From positions 143,934 through 207,933 of the forward strand of contig NZ_SBII01000007.1 of assembly GCF_004028155.1 (NCBI RefSeq): a stretch of 64,000 nt of DNA. Direction: 5' to 3'. Shown piece after piece: positions 34,032 to 43,287 of this stretch. The notes beneath the pieces were generated by a model, which saw only the letters and a program-made list of their open reading frames with translations, was not told the DNA's origin and ran no database searches. The DNA is from Flavobacterium cerinum (GTDB lineage Bacteria > Bacteroidota > Bacteroidia > Flavobacteriales > Flavobacteriaceae). The position numbers and the translations under genes are program-made. The stretch's first letter is position 1. Each line of letters begins with the position of its first letter.

Positions 34032-34047
34032 TTAGAAATTGGTCTAA
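34032..34047. promoter_or_regulatory. TTAGA-N6-TCTAA inverted repeat in the S8 protease leader
   Basis: TTAGAAATTGGTCTAA lies 20 bases downstream of the -7 box. Read on the minus strand it gives AATTTAGACCAATT (34050-34037), 12 of 14 bases identical to the element shared by sufA and hmuT. A fourth, weaker member of that set, or chance. Confidence 0.35.
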
Positions 34048-34067
34048 ATTATTATGATAATGTTACA

Positions 34068-34100
34068 CAAAAGTAGCTATTAACATTAAATTAGTACAAG
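34068..34100 (-). promoter_or_regulatory. S8 protease promoter
   Basis: CTTG (34097-34100 on the minus strand), 21 bases, then the perfect -7 box TACTTTTG (34068-34075). Confidence 0.65.
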
Positions 34101-34252
34101 CAAACTTCTTAAAGTTTCTCAATGCTAACTTGTTTTTAGCTTATGCTCCATGTGTTTTTGCTGGGTATTGGTATAAAAGCGAGGAAGTATATTTATCCTG
34201 ATTATTTAGGATAGAATATAATACACTAAGGAAGAATCGATAAAAAAAGGAA

Positions 34253-34388
34253 CCCGCAGCATATCATTTTGCTGAAGGGATTGTATACTAACTCAATCTA
34301 TTCAAATGTTACTTTGCGGGGAGTCCTAAGTCATCTAATTCCGTTTTTTGATAAAAATAAAACGGGGGTTCAGACTTAATAGACTCCC
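34253..34388. other. Structured intergenic segment (possible ncRNA or decayed element)
   Basis: In the 488-base gap 34014-34501, outside the S8 promoter, several inverted repeats nest. CCCGCA (34253-34258) faces TGCGGG (34315-34320). GGGAGTC-CTAAGTC (34319-34332) faces GACTTAATAGACTCCC (34372-34387). Inside that, CCGTTTT faces AAAACGG. The first two pairings share the GGG around 34318-34320 and so would compete. No open frame or promoter is evident within it. Confidence 0.4.
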
Positions 34389-34501
34389 TTTAGATGGTTT
34401 TGTTACAGTTTATTTTACTTTTAACAGATAAAATCTTCCGTTCGTCGATAAATTCCGGCTTAAAGACCAGTAATCATGCGGGTTTATTGTTTTTATTAGG
34501 T

Positions 34502-35359
34502 TTAAAAAATATCGTTACAGGTAAAATTTTCTTTTAAACGCACCCCTTTTTCGGTATGTTCCACTGTAATGATCTCGTTGTGGGCATCGTGTTCCAGGAA
34601 TAGGTAATAGCCGTTGTCTGCTGCGGTGTTCATGAATTTTGCTTTTTCATCTATGGTAAGCAGCGGTCGGGTATCATAGCCCATAACATACGGTAACGGA
34701 ATATGCCCGACAGTAGGAAGCAAATCGGCCATGAAAACAATGGTCTTTCCATTATAGTTTAAATGAGGTATCATTTGTTTTTCGGTATGTCCGTCGGCAA
34801 AAAAGATCCCAAACCCAAGCTCAGATTGCTCGATGAAACCGGCATCTGGCCTGTCAATAAATTTTAACTGGCCGCTTTCCTGCATTGGCAGTATGTTTTC
34901 GGTAAGAAAAGATGCTTTTTCACGGGCATTGGGTTTAGTAGCCCATTCCCAATGATTTTTGTTTGTCCAGTAGCTGGCATTTTTAAACGCAGGTTCATAG
35001 CCTGTACGGTCTTTGTTCCATTGTATGCTGCCGCCGCAATGGTCAAAATGAAGGTGTGTCATAAACACATCGGTAATATCATCGCGGTTAAAACCATGTT
35101 TAGCTAACGATTTGTCAATGCTATGATCGCCCCAAAGGGAGTAGTACCCAAAAAACTTATCGTTTTGCTTGTTTCCCATTCCTGTATCTACAAGGATAAG
35201 TTTGTTGCCATCTTCTATTAACAGGCATCGTGCTGCAATATCTATCAGATTGTTATTATCTGCAGGGTTGGTTTTATGCCATATTGTTTTTGGCACAACG
35301 CCAAACATGGCGCCGCCATCGAGCTTAAAATTGCCACTCTCTATAGGGTATAATTTCAT
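34502..35359 (-). CDS. MBL-fold metallo-hydrolase
   Basis: A 285-residue metallo-beta-lactamase-fold hydrolase. The metal motif THLHFDHCGG lies near residues 101-110, with downstream Asp/His ligands in FFADGHTEKQM and FLEHDAH. The start contains GGAMFGVVPKTIWHK, as in the lactonase-like (AttM/AhlD-type) branch. No signal peptide, so cytosolic. The natural substrate is not predictable; lactone or phosphodiester hydrolysis are both seen in the family. Transcribed alone. Confidence 0.85.
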   Translation of the reverse strand: MKLYPIESGNFKLDGGAMFGVVPKTIWHKTNPADNNNLIDIAARCLLIEDGNKLILVDTGMGNKQNDKFFGYYSLWGDHSIDKSLAKHGFNRDDITDVFMTHLHFDHCGGSIQWNKDRTGYEPAFKNASYWTNKNHWEWATKPNAREKASFLTENILPMQESGQLKFIDRPDAGFIEQSELGFGIFFADGHTEKQMIPHLNYNGKTIVFMADLLPTVGHIPLPYVMGYDTRPLLTIDEKAKFMNTAADNGYYLFLEHDAHNEIITVEHTEKGVRLKENFTCNDIF

Positions 35360-35454
35360 TACTGTAATTTTAGGAAGTCAAATTAAGGATTTTACAATAA
35401 AAACGGGCATAAGGTTTGCTTATAACATCATATAGAGAAAAAAGGCACCTATTA

Positions 35455-35483
35455 TTGCATTATGTAAAAATGTGGTATCTTTG
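35455..35483 (+). promoter_or_regulatory. sufA promoter
   Basis: TTG (35455-35457), 18 bases, then the perfect -7 box TATCTTTG (35476-35483). It lies inside a longer in-frame frame open from 35416, so the coding start must be ATG 35518. Confidence 0.7.
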
Positions 35484-35488
35484 CAATC

Positions 35489-35506
35489 AATTTAGATTAA
35501 TTATAA
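35489..35506. promoter_or_regulatory. Candidate iron-responsive operator at sufA
   Basis: AATTTAGATTAATT (35489-35502) is identical over 14 bases to the element at the hmuT promoter. As a palindrome it reads TTAGA-TTAAT-TATAA, 9 of 10 arm bases matching TTAGA-N5-TCTAA. It begins five bases after the -7 box, covering the expected transcription start, a typical repressor position. Confidence 0.5.
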
Positions 35507-35517
35507 GTTATTGTATT

Positions 35518-35847
35518 ATGATAAAAGTATCTGAAACAGCAAAAAAGAGAGTCGCTCTTCTTATGGAAGATGAGGGTTTTAACCCTTCTACAGACTATGT
35601 GAGAGTAGGGGTAAAAAGCGGCGGTTGTTCAGGTTTGTCATACGATTTGAAATTTGACAAAGCCCTGGGCGAAAATGATAAAGTATTTGAAGATAACGAT
35701 ATAAAGATTGCCGTAGATAAAAAAAGCTTCCTGTATTTAGCAGGTACTATCCTGGAATATTCGGGCGGGCTTAACGGTAAAGGCTTTGTATTTAATAATC
35801 CTAATGCAAACCGTACATGTGGTTGCGGAGAGAGTTTTTCACTTTAA
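35518..35847 (+). CDS. sufA: Fe-S assembly A-type carrier (HesB/IscA family)
   Basis: A 109-residue carrier that receives nascent Fe-S clusters from SufBCD and hands them to apoproteins. The three ligand cysteines are in KSGGCSGLSYDL and the C-terminal TCGCGESFSL. ATG 35518 (MIKVSETAKKR) is set by the promoter upstream. First gene of the SUF series, followed by sufB after 122 bases. The promoter region carries the 14-mer shared with heme-uptake promoters, suggesting iron control. Confidence 0.92.
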   Translation: MIKVSETAKKRVALLMEDEGFNPSTDYVRVGVKSGGCSGLSYDLKFDKALGENDKVFEDNDIKIAVDKKSFLYLAGTILEYSGGLNGKGFVFNNPNANRTCGCGESFSL

Positions 35848-35969
35848 AAGAGTTTAAAAACTTTTAGATTGGAGCATTAAAAAGGTTTAAAGAGTAAAGA
35901 AAATATTTTGGATTTAAGGTTTAAAGCAATCTTTAAATTATTAAATCCTGAATATTTAAATAAAGTAAA

Positions 35970-37418
35970 ATGAGTAAGTATACTGAAGAGGAATTAAAAA
36001 TCGAACTCGAAAACAAAGAGTACGAGTATGGTTTTTATACCGATATTGAATCTGAAACATTCCCCATTGGGCTTAACGAAGATGTTATTCGTGCACTTTC
36101 TAAGAAAAAAGAAGAGCCCGAATGGATGACTGACTGGCGCCTTGAGGCTTACCGTGCATGGATTTTAATGACCGAGCCGGAATGGGCTAACGTACATTAT
36201 ACAAAACCTGATTTCCAGGCAATATCATATTATTCTGCACCCAAGCAAATTGATCCTAATAAAACACTGGACGATGTAGATCCGGAGCTATTGGCGATGT
36301 ATAAAAAGCTTGGCATCTCTGTCGATGAGCAAAAGATGATGAATAATGTTGCTATGGATATCGTTGTAGATTCGGTTTCTGTAGCTACAACATTTAAAAA
36401 GACACTGGCAGAAAAAGGCATTATTTTTTGCCCAATTTCTGAAGCGATCAAAGAACATCCGGAATTAGTAAAAAAATATTTAGGAACTGTAGTGCCGCAA
36501 AAAGACAACTTTTATGCTGCGCTTAACTCGGCTGTATTTTCAGACGGGTCGTTTTGCTATATCCCTAAAGGAGTACGCTGCCCAATGGAGCTGTCTACTT
36601 ACTTTAGGATTAATCAGGCAGGAACAGGACAGTTTGAGCGTACACTGGTAATTGCCGATGAAGGCAGTTATGTGAGCTACCTTGAAGGCTGTACTGCACC
36701 ATCACGCGATGAGAACCAATTGCACGCTGCAGTGGTAGAGCTTATTGCGATGGATGATGCCGAAATTAAATACTCTACAGTACAAAACTGGTTTCCCGGT
36801 AATAAAGAAGGAAAAGGTGGCGTGTTTAATTTTGTGACCAAAAGAGGAATTTGTGAGAAAAACGCAAAAATCTCTTGGACACAGGTAGAAACAGGAAGTG
36901 CTGTAACCTGGAAATACCCAAGCTGTATCCTTAAAGGAGATAATTCGGTAGGAGAATTTTATTCTATCGCAGTAACAAATAATTTCCAACAGGCAGATAC
37001 CGGTACAAAAATGGTACACTTAGGCAAAAATACTAAGAGTACTATTATTTCTAAAGGTATATCGGCAGGTAAATCGCAAAACAGTTACCGCGGACTGGTA
37101 CAGATAGGACCAAGAGCAGATAATGCAAGGAATTTTTCACAGTGTGATTCCCTGTTAATGGGTAACAACTGTGGAGCGCATACCTTCCCGTACATTGAAT
37201 CGAAGAACACATCGGCTAAAATAGAACATGAGGCAACTACAAGTAAAATTGGAGAAGACCAGGTGTTTTACTGTAACCAGCGAGGTATACCTACAGAGAA
37301 AGCTATTGCATTAATAGTAAACGGCTTTAGTAAAGAGGTACTTAATAAGTTACCAATGGAATTTGCCGTTGAAGCGCAAAAACTTCTTGAAATCTCTCTT
37401 GAAGGATCAGTGGGATAA
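35970..37418 (+). CDS. sufB: Fe-S scaffold subunit SufB
   Basis: The scaffold of the SufBC2D complex on which Fe-S clusters are built, 482 residues, full length. The C-terminal beta-helix and conserved core ([76 protein letters not shown]) are intact. Cys and Glu of the cluster-assembly site are present in these blocks. The spacer before it holds two copies of AGGTTTAAAG. Confidence 0.97.
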   Translation: MSKYTEEELKIELENKEYEYGFYTDIESETFPIGLNEDVIRALSKKKEEPEWMTDWRLEAYRAWILMTEPEWANVHYTKPDFQAISYYSAPKQIDPNKTLDDVDPELLAMYKKLGISVDEQKMMNNVAMDIVVDSVSVATTFKKTLAEKGIIFCPISEAIKEHPELVKKYLGTVVPQKDNFYAALNSAVFSDGSFCYIPKGVRCPMELSTYFRINQAGTGQFERTLVIADEGSYVSYLEGCTAPSRDENQLHAAVVELIAMDDAEIKYSTVQNWFPGNKEGKGGVFNFVTKRGICEKNAKISWTQVETGSAVTWKYPSCILKGDNSVGEFYSIAVTNNFQQADTGTKMVHLGKNTKSTIISKGISAGKSQNSYRGLVQIGPRADNARNFSQCDSLLMGNNCGAHTFPYIESKNTSAKIEHEATTSKIGEDQVFYCNQRGIPTEKAIALIVNGFSKEVLNKLPMEFAVEAQKLLEISLEGSVG

Positions 37419-37435
37419 TTAGTTAGTTTAAGGTT

Positions 37436-37550
37436 TAAAGTTTCAGGTTTTTTGAAAGTTTTACCTTAATACGTTATACAAACAATGATTTATAAATAGG
37501 GTTCCAGTAGGTTTTGCGTAAGAACCTGAAACCTGAAACCTGAAACTTTT
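37436..37550. repeat. Inverted and tandem repeats in the sufB-sufC spacer
   Basis: AAAGTTTCAGGTTT (37437-37450) is an exact inverted copy of AAACCTGAAACTTT (37536-37549). The right side also carries three tandem copies of ACCTGAA (37524-37544, period 7). The arms are 85 bases apart and could form a large loop in the suf message. Such strings may recur in other flavobacterial intergenic regions. Confidence 0.6.
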
Positions 37551-37560
37551 AATAAAAGAA

Positions 37561-38307
37561 ATGTTATCAATAAAGAATTTACACGCACGTGTTGAAGATA
37601 AAGAGATTTTAAGAGGTATAAACCTTGAGGTTAAAGCTGGTGAAGTACATGCTATCATGGGGCCTAACGGTTCTGGTAAAAGTACACTTTCATCGGTAAT
37701 TGCCGGTAAAGAAGAGTATGAAGTGACTGATGGCCAGATCTTTCTTGAAGGAGAGGATATTGGTGAAATGGCTCCCGAAGAAAGAGCACATAAAGGTATT
37801 TTCCTTTCCTTTCAGTATCCGGTAGAAATTCCGGGTGTGTCTGTAACAAACTTCATGAAAACAGCGATTAACGAAACACGTAAGGCTAAAGGCGAGGCAG
37901 AAATGCCGGCTAATGAAATGCTGAAACTAATCCGTGAAAAGTCAGAACTTCTTGAAATCGACCGTAAGTTTTTATCACGTTCATTAAACGAAGGTTTTTC
38001 GGGTGGTGAGAAAAAACGTAATGAGATTTTCCAGATGGCAATGCTTGAGCCAAAACTGGCTATTCTTGATGAGACCGACTCTGGTCTTGATATTGATGCA
38101 CTTAGAATTGTTGCTAACGGTGTAAATAAACTGCGCAGTGAAAACAATGCGGTTGTAGTAATTACACATTACCAAAGACTTCTTGACTATATCGTTCCAG
38201 ATTTTGTACATGTACTTTACAATGGTAAAATTGTAAAATCGGGAGGCAAAGAACTTGCTTACGAACTTGAAGAAAAAGGTTACGACTGGATTAAATCTGA
38301 GAACTAA
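37561..38307 (+). CDS. sufC: Fe-S assembly ATPase SufC
   Basis: ABC-type ATPase that drives shape change of the SufBCD scaffold, 248 residues, cytosolic. Walker [10 protein letters not shown] is at residues 34-42, the signature is [11 protein letters not shown] and Walker [13 protein letters not shown], with a switch His in VVITHYQR. It is 142 bases after sufB, separated by repeats, and one base before sufD. Confidence 0.97.
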   Translation: MLSIKNLHARVEDKEILRGINLEVKAGEVHAIMGPNGSGKSTLSSVIAGKEEYEVTDGQIFLEGEDIGEMAPEERAHKGIFLSFQYPVEIPGVSVTNFMKTAINETRKAKGEAEMPANEMLKLIREKSELLEIDRKFLSRSLNEGFSGGEKKRNEIFQMAMLEPKLAILDETDSGLDIDALRIVANGVNKLRSENNAVVVITHYQRLLDYIVPDFVHVLYNGKIVKSGGKELAYELEEKGYDWIKSEN

Positions 38308-38308
38308 G

Positions 38309-39628
38309 ATGATGGAGCTGAAAGAAAAATTATTATCTTCTTTTATGGCTTTTGAAGCGAATGTAGATGTAGATTCAGATTTACACAATGTTCGTACCGA
38401 AGCAATAAAGAATTTTGAAATAAAAGGTTTTCCAACAAAAAAGGAAGAAGCCTGGAAGTACACATCGCTTAATGCAGTATTAAAGAATGACTTTAGCGTG
38501 TTCCCAAAACAGGAAAACGTAATTAGTCATGTTGAGGTAAAAAAGTACTTTATTCATGAAATTGATACGTATAAGGTAGTTTTTATAGATGGGGTTTTTA
38601 GCTCATTCCTTTCGTCTACAACACACGACGGACTGGATGTATGCTTAATGTCGTCTGCATTAACTAAGCCAAAGTACAAAGAGGTTATCGAGACTTACTT
38701 TAATAAGATCGCTAATATTGATGATAGTCTTACATCTCTAAACACTGCTTTTGCAAGCGAAGGTGCTTATATCAATATACCTAAAAATAAGATTGCCGAT
38801 AAGCCTATTGAGATCATGTATCTTTCTACGGGTACAGAGGCAGCACTTATGGTGCAGCCGCGTAACCTTATTATTGTAGGTGAAAATGCACAGGTACAAA
38901 TCATAGAGAGACACCAAAGCCTTAACAGCAATCCTGTATTAACCAATTCGGTTACCGAGATTTTTGTTCAGGAAAGAGCAATTGCAGACTATTATAAGAT
39001 CCAGAACGACGTTCAGAGCGCAAACCTAGTAGATAATACATATATCGCTCAGAAAGGGCATAGCGTAGCTTCTGTACATACTTTCTCTTTTGGAGGTAAC
39101 ATAACAAGGAACAACCTTAATTTTTATCACCAGGGCGAACGTATAGAAAGCATCCTTAAAGGAATTACGATCATTGGAGACAAGCAATTAGTAGACCACT
39201 ATACATTAGTGCAACATGCAGAGCCAAACTGTGAAAGCCACCAAAATTATAAAGGTATTTTTGACGGAAACTCTACAGGAGTTTTTAACGGAAAAATATA
39301 CGTGGAAAGAGAAGCACAGAAAACAGATGCTTTCCAGCAAAACAACAACATCTTATTGAGCGAAAAAGCGACTATAAATGCGAAACCGCAGTTAGAGATT
39401 TTTGCTGATGATGTTAAATGTTCTCACGGTTGTACAATAGGTCAGCTTGACGAAAGCGCGATGTTCTATATGCAGTCAAGAGGTATCCCTCAAAAAGAAG
39501 CTAAGGCATTATTAATGTATGCTTTTAGTAATGAGGTAATAGAGAGTATAAAGATACCTGAACTTAAAAGCCGTATCACTAAGATTATCGCTACAAAGCT
39601 TGGTGTAAATATGGGCTTCGATCTGTAA
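38309..39628 (+). CDS. sufD: Fe-S assembly protein SufD
   Basis: SufB paralogue that completes the SufBC2D scaffold, 439 residues. ATG 38309 or 38312 (MMELKEKLLSS) follows the sufC stop by one base; an in-frame codon at 38255 lies inside sufC and is rejected. Visible blocks are KKEEAWKYTSLNAVL (N-terminal helical domain) and DDVKCSHGCTIGQLDESAMFYMQSRGI with the conserved His of SufD. A strong terminator closes this half of the suf cluster, and the remaining suf genes come after the heme locus. Confidence 0.96.
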   Translation: MMELKEKLLSSFMAFEANVDVDSDLHNVRTEAIKNFEIKGFPTKKEEAWKYTSLNAVLKNDFSVFPKQENVISHVEVKKYFIHEIDTYKVVFIDGVFSSFLSSTTHDGLDVCLMSSALTKPKYKEVIETYFNKIANIDDSLTSLNTAFASEGAYINIPKNKIADKPIEIMYLSTGTEAALMVQPRNLIIVGENAQVQIIERHQSLNSNPVLTNSVTEIFVQERAIADYYKIQNDVQSANLVDNTYIAQKGHSVASVHTFSFGGNITRNNLNFYHQGERIESILKGITIIGDKQLVDHYTLVQHAEPNCESHQNYKGIFDGNSTGVFNGKIYVEREAQKTDAFQQNNNILLSEKATINAKPQLEIFADDVKCSHGCTIGQLDESAMFYMQSRGIPQKEAKALLMYAFSNEVIESIKIPELKSRITKIIATKLGVNMGFDL

Positions 39629-39649
39629 AAAATTAACATCTATAGTATT

Positions 39650-39682
39650 AAAAAGCAGCATTTTATATGCTGCTTTTTGTTT
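39650..39682 (+). terminator. Terminator of sufABCD
   Basis: AAAAGCAGCA (39651-39660) pairs with TGCTGCTTTT (39668-39677), T-rich tail. Confidence 0.85.
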
Positions 39683-39704
39683 TATTTAGAATTGATAAGA
39701 ATAA

Positions 39705-39736
39705 TTTGCATATCTAAAACGGGAGACTTAGCTTTG
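39705..39736 (+). promoter_or_regulatory. Heme receptor promoter
   Basis: TTTG (39705-39708), a 20-base spacer and TAGCTTTG (39729-39736): near-ideal Bacteroidota -33/-7 pair. Confidence 0.75.
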
Positions 39737-39737
39737 C

Positions 39738-39765
39738 AATTTAGAATTAATCTAACTTAAGTTAG
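39738..39765. promoter_or_regulatory. Candidate iron-responsive operator at the heme receptor gene
   Basis: TTAGAATTAATCTAA (39741-39755) is a perfect TTAGA-N5-TCTAA inverted repeat. It overlaps a second perfect palindrome, CTAACTTAAGTTAG (39752-39765). AATTTAGA-A-TTAAT from 39738 matches the sufA/hmuT 14-mer with one inserted base. It fills the whole space between promoter and start codon. Confidence 0.55.
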
Positions 39766-39767
39766 TA

Positions 39768-41933
39768 ATGCAGCAGTACACAAAAGCCTTTATATCTATA
39801 TTTTCTCTCATCGGATTTTCATCCGTTGCACAGCAAACGGTTACCGATACTACTAAGACATCTAAGGTCAACCAACTTGAAGAAGTGGTAGTAACCGGAC
39901 AGATAGAGCCACAATCCATAAAAAAATCGGTGTTTAATGTTCGTGTAATATCAGCACAGGACATACAGCGCCAGGCGGGGAACAATCTGGCTGATGTGTT
40001 AAATCAATATTTAAACATTACAGTATCGCCAAATAGTTCTGCCGGACGCTCTACAGTGAGTATGTTTGGCCTTGACAGTAATTATTTAAAGGTATTGGTA
40101 GATAATGTACCCTTGGTTAGTGATACAGGCTTAGGAAACAACGTAGACCTTACACAGATAAATCTTGACGATGTTGAGCAGATAGAAATTATTGAAGGCG
40201 CTATGGGAGTAACACACGGTGCTAATGCAGTAGGGGGTATCATTAATATCATCACAAAAAAATCGGCAAAGCATAAGTGGGAAATTAGCGCTACCGTACA
40301 GGAAGAATCTATTGGTGATGAGTATGCACTGTTAAAAGATAAAGGGCGTCATATACAGGCACTTAGATTAGGACATACTATTAATGACAATTGGTTTGTA
40401 TCAGTAGGAGCAAACAGGAATGACTTTACAGGTTTTACAGACGAAAGAGGTGGCCGTGATTTTACAGCCTATGAAGGAATTGATCTGGAGCATCAGCGAG
40501 GGTACAGCTGGATACCTAAAGAACAATATTTTACAAATGCTTTAGTGCGTTATCAAAAGAATAACCTGCGTATATTTTATAAATTCGATTATTTTAATGA
40601 GGCACTGGACTTTTTCAATCCCATTGTTAAAAACGAATTAGTTGGCCTTGATACCTACAGGGTATCTAACGACAGGCGTTATGATACTAATAAATTTTAT
40701 CACCATTTAAATGCTGTTGGTAAAGTTTTTAATTTTAATTATAATGTTTCGCTTTCGCATCAAAAACAAAAAAGAGATGCTGAAGATTTTAAATATTATA
40801 TTCAGACAGGAGAAGAAGCGCAGAATAAAAAATACACCTATCAGGAAACGGAGGTATTGTATTCTACCGGTACACTAAGTAATTTTTTTGACAATAAAAA
40901 AATGGACCTGCAGGTAGGGTATGAATTTGTAAATACAAATGGTTATAGTTCATCGCTTTCAGGTAATTTTAATGGTGGTAATCAAGAAGGTGTCAGCCTT
41001 AAGAAAAGATTAGAGAACTATGATGTCTTTACAGCATTAGAGATGAGTGTTACTGACAGATTCTCAATCCGTCCCGGATTTAGATATTCATTCCAGTCTA
41101 AATTTGAAGACCAATGGGCTGCTTCATTGGGATTAAGGCAGTTATTTAATAACGGATATGAAGCAAGAGCTTCTTATGGAAGATCTTACCGTACACCTAC
41201 TTATGATGAGCTATATACTTACTTTGTAGATTCTAATCATAACCTTCAGGGTAATGCAAACCTAACGCCTGAAAGTGCTCATTCTTTTGAACTAAGTGCT
41301 AAAAAACAAACGTTCTTTGATTCTGGCCTTCAGTTAAGCAATACTATTTCAGCAAGCTATTTAAATGTAGCCGATCGTATTGAGCAGGCTGTTGTTGCAG
41401 TAGTACCATCGTTACAATACAAGTATATAAATATAAATAAATATCAAATGTGGGATGTTTCATCTACACATCAGCTTACCTATAAAAACCTTCAGGTAAA
41501 AGCAGGAGTTTCTTTTATGGGAATATCAAGGCAGTTAAACAGCGGCGTTATTGTTTCAGACGATAAATTCCTATATAATTTCCAGTTCAATACAAACATC
41601 GCTTACTCGGTTCCGCAATGGAATACTGTTTTCTCTGCTTATTACAAATTTAATGGCAGACAGCAGCAATTTGTTGAAGACGGATCATTAAACGACCCTA
41701 AATACATACTACAGGAAATAGAATCTTTTGGACTGCTTGATGCTTCTGCAAAAAAATCCTTCTTTAACAAAAGGCTCGACGCTACCATTGGTGCACGAAA
41801 TATTCTGGATGTGATCAATATCAGGTCTAGTGTAGCGTCCGGAGGTGGAGCTCACTCTGCAGGTACCACAAATATGCTTATGGGCTATGGGCGGTCTTAT
41901 TTCTTAAAACTCACGTATAATCTTAATTTATAA
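39768..41933 (+). CDS. TonB-dependent outer-membrane receptor, probably for heme
   Basis: A 721-residue active importer of the outer membrane. Signal peptide (about 1-21, ending SVAQQ) and TonB box-like LEEVVVTG near residue 37. The plug domain runs to about 170 (VFNVRVISAQDIQRQAGNNLADVL, VKVLVDN-type strand, IEIIEGAMGVTHGANAVGGIINIITKK), then a 22-strand barrel ends in Leu (TYNLNL). Heme specificity is inferred from the HmuY gene 4 bases downstream and the hmuTUV-hemS operon opposite. It has no carboxypeptidase-like extension, unlike SusC proteins. Confidence 0.88.
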   Translation: MQQYTKAFISIFSLIGFSSVAQQTVTDTTKTSKVNQLEEVVVTGQIEPQSIKKSVFNVRVISAQDIQRQAGNNLADVLNQYLNITVSPNSSAGRSTVSMFGLDSNYLKVLVDNVPLVSDTGLGNNVDLTQINLDDVEQIEIIEGAMGVTHGANAVGGIINIITKKSAKHKWEISATVQEESIGDEYALLKDKGRHIQALRLGHTINDNWFVSVGANRNDFTGFTDERGGRDFTAYEGIDLEHQRGYSWIPKEQYFTNALVRYQKNNLRIFYKFDYFNEALDFFNPIVKNELVGLDTYRVSNDRRYDTNKFYHHLNAVGKVFNFNYNVSLSHQKQKRDAEDFKYYIQTGEEAQNKKYTYQETEVLYSTGTLSNFFDNKKMDLQVGYEFVNTNGYSSSLSGNFNGGNQEGVSLKKRLENYDVFTALEMSVTDRFSIRPGFRYSFQSKFEDQWAASLGLRQLFNNGYEARASYGRSYRTPTYDELYTYFVDSNHNLQGNANLTPESAHSFELSAKKQTFFDSGLQLSNTISASYLNVADRIEQAVVAVVPSLQYKYININKYQMWDVSSTHQLTYKNLQVKAGVSFMGISRQLNSGVIVSDDKFLYNFQFNTNIAYSVPQWNTVFSAYYKFNGRQQQFVEDGSLNDPKYILQEIESFGLLDASAKKSFFNKRLDATIGARNILDVINIRSSVASGGGAHSAGTTNMLMGYGRSYFLKLTYNLNL

Positions 41934-41937
41934 TAAA

Positions 41938-43014
41938 ATGAAAAAATTAGTTGTTTTATCATTTGCATTCTTAACATTAACTGCTTGTAGCAGCGAAGAT
42001 AATAGTCATATAGATCCAATAGTAACAGGGCCTTCTTCAGGTTCTATATTTGGAACTCCGGAAAAACCACTTGATCTAGGCGGTGCAACAGAAGGTAATC
42101 AGGTATATGTAGACCTTAGTGGCGAAACAGCTGCTCCGGCAGCAAGAGATGCTTGGGATTTAGGTTTTTATTCTGGAGATCAATTTAGAGTTGTTATAAA
42201 TGGGTCTTTAATGATGGCAACAAAACAGCTTGCTACTACAGATATAAGCCTTCCTCAGGAAATAGATGCAACAGTAGCAGTAGGAACGTTCCAGGTTTCT
42301 AACCTAGCTTTTATAGACAATCCTACAGGTGCACTTGACGGAACAGCTTTTGGTACTATAGCAGCAAGCGAAGCTGCTGCAAAAGTTTTTCTTATCAACT
42401 TAGGTAAATCTGTACCTACTGAAGCTCCTGCTTTAGGGTCTACTAATGTAGCAGGTGAAGACAGAGGATGGAAAAAAGTAAAAGTATGGCAGGACGCGGC
42501 AGGCTATAAAATGAAATATGCTGATCTTAATTCGGCGACTGCAACAGAAGTTTCTATAGCTAAAGATGCTGTATACAACCATGTGTTCTTTAGTTTTGCT
42601 AAAGGTACAACTGTAAAGTCTGAGCCTGTTAAAGCTAAATGGGATATGAACTTTACCACATTTACAAATGAAGTATTTGATAATACAGGTGTGTCTGCCG
42701 GTGCTTATTTCTTTTCAGATTTTGTAGTTATTAATAATAAAGCGGGTGTTACTGCATTTAAAGTAGATGGGAATAAAGCTGCATTTGATGCCTTTAATCT
42801 TGCAAGTGTAACCTCGGGTAATTATACATTTAGCGATGATCAGAGAGCTATTGGTCCACATTGGAGAGATGTATTAACAAGAGTGGTTTTTGATAATGTT
42901 TTCTTTGTTCTTAAAGATGCTGAAGGAAATATGTATAAAGTTAAATTTATTTCAATGCTTAGTAAAGAAGGAGAAAGAGGATTCCCTATTTTCCAGTATG
43001 AATTACTGAAATAA
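41938..43014 (+). CDS. hmuY: HmuY-family heme-binding lipoprotein
   Basis: A 358-residue outer-membrane lipoprotein (MKKLVVLSFAFLTLTAC signal). Two WD[LM]xF blocks, AWDLGFYSGDQFRVVINGS (about 72-90) and AKWDMNFTTFTNEVFD (about 238-253), are characteristic of HmuY. HmuY of Porphyromonas takes heme from host proteins and delivers it to its TonB receptor HmuR. It sits 4 bases after the receptor gene, forming an hmuRY-type pair. A strong terminator follows. Confidence 0.85.
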   Translation: MKKLVVLSFAFLTLTACSSEDNSHIDPIVTGPSSGSIFGTPEKPLDLGGATEGNQVYVDLSGETAAPAARDAWDLGFYSGDQFRVVINGSLMMATKQLATTDISLPQEIDATVAVGTFQVSNLAFIDNPTGALDGTAFGTIAASEAAAKVFLINLGKSVPTEAPALGSTNVAGEDRGWKKVKVWQDAAGYKMKYADLNSATATEVSIAKDAVYNHVFFSFAKGTTVKSEPVKAKWDMNFTTFTNEVFDNTGVSAGAYFFSDFVVINNKAGVTAFKVDGNKAAFDAFNLASVTSGNYTFSDDQRAIGPHWRDVLTRVVFDNVFFVLKDAEGNMYKVKFISMLSKEGERGFPIFQYELLK

Positions 43015-43035
43015 AAAGATATAGTTTTAATGAAA

Positions 43036-43077
43036 AAATCCCGGCAGGTTTGTGTTATCCTGCCGGGATTTTTTTAT
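43036..43077 (+). terminator. Terminator of the receptor-hmuY operon
   Basis: AATCCCGGCAGG (43038-43049) pairs with CCTGCCGGGATT (43059-43070), followed by T-run. The gap from here to 43228 has no clear feature. Confidence 0.9.
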
Positions 43078-43228
43078 GTCTAATATTTAAAAATAAAACA
43101 GCTAAGACTTTTTTTGCAGATGAATCAGGAAACGGGCGTTCAGTATAAAATAACGCGTAGAATCGCTTTATTTTGCTGAATAGAGGTAAGTCAAAAGAAT
43201 GTTAGTAAAAGAGATTAAAGCATGAAAC

Positions 43229-43262
43229 TAAAAAAGCCGCTCTCGTTACGAAAGCGGCTTCT
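43229..43262 (-). terminator. Terminator of the hmuTUV-hemS operon
   Basis: AAGCCGCT (43234-43241) pairs with AGCGGCTT (43253-43260). A-run on the left gives the T-run on the minus strand. Confidence 0.8.
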
Positions 43263-43287
43263 TTGAACTATATAACTAAAAAATGGA

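Noticed and set aside
35416..35517. Upstream extension of sufA by 34 residues
   Set aside because: It contains the promoter and the candidate operator; IscA/SufA proteins begin near MIKVSETA.
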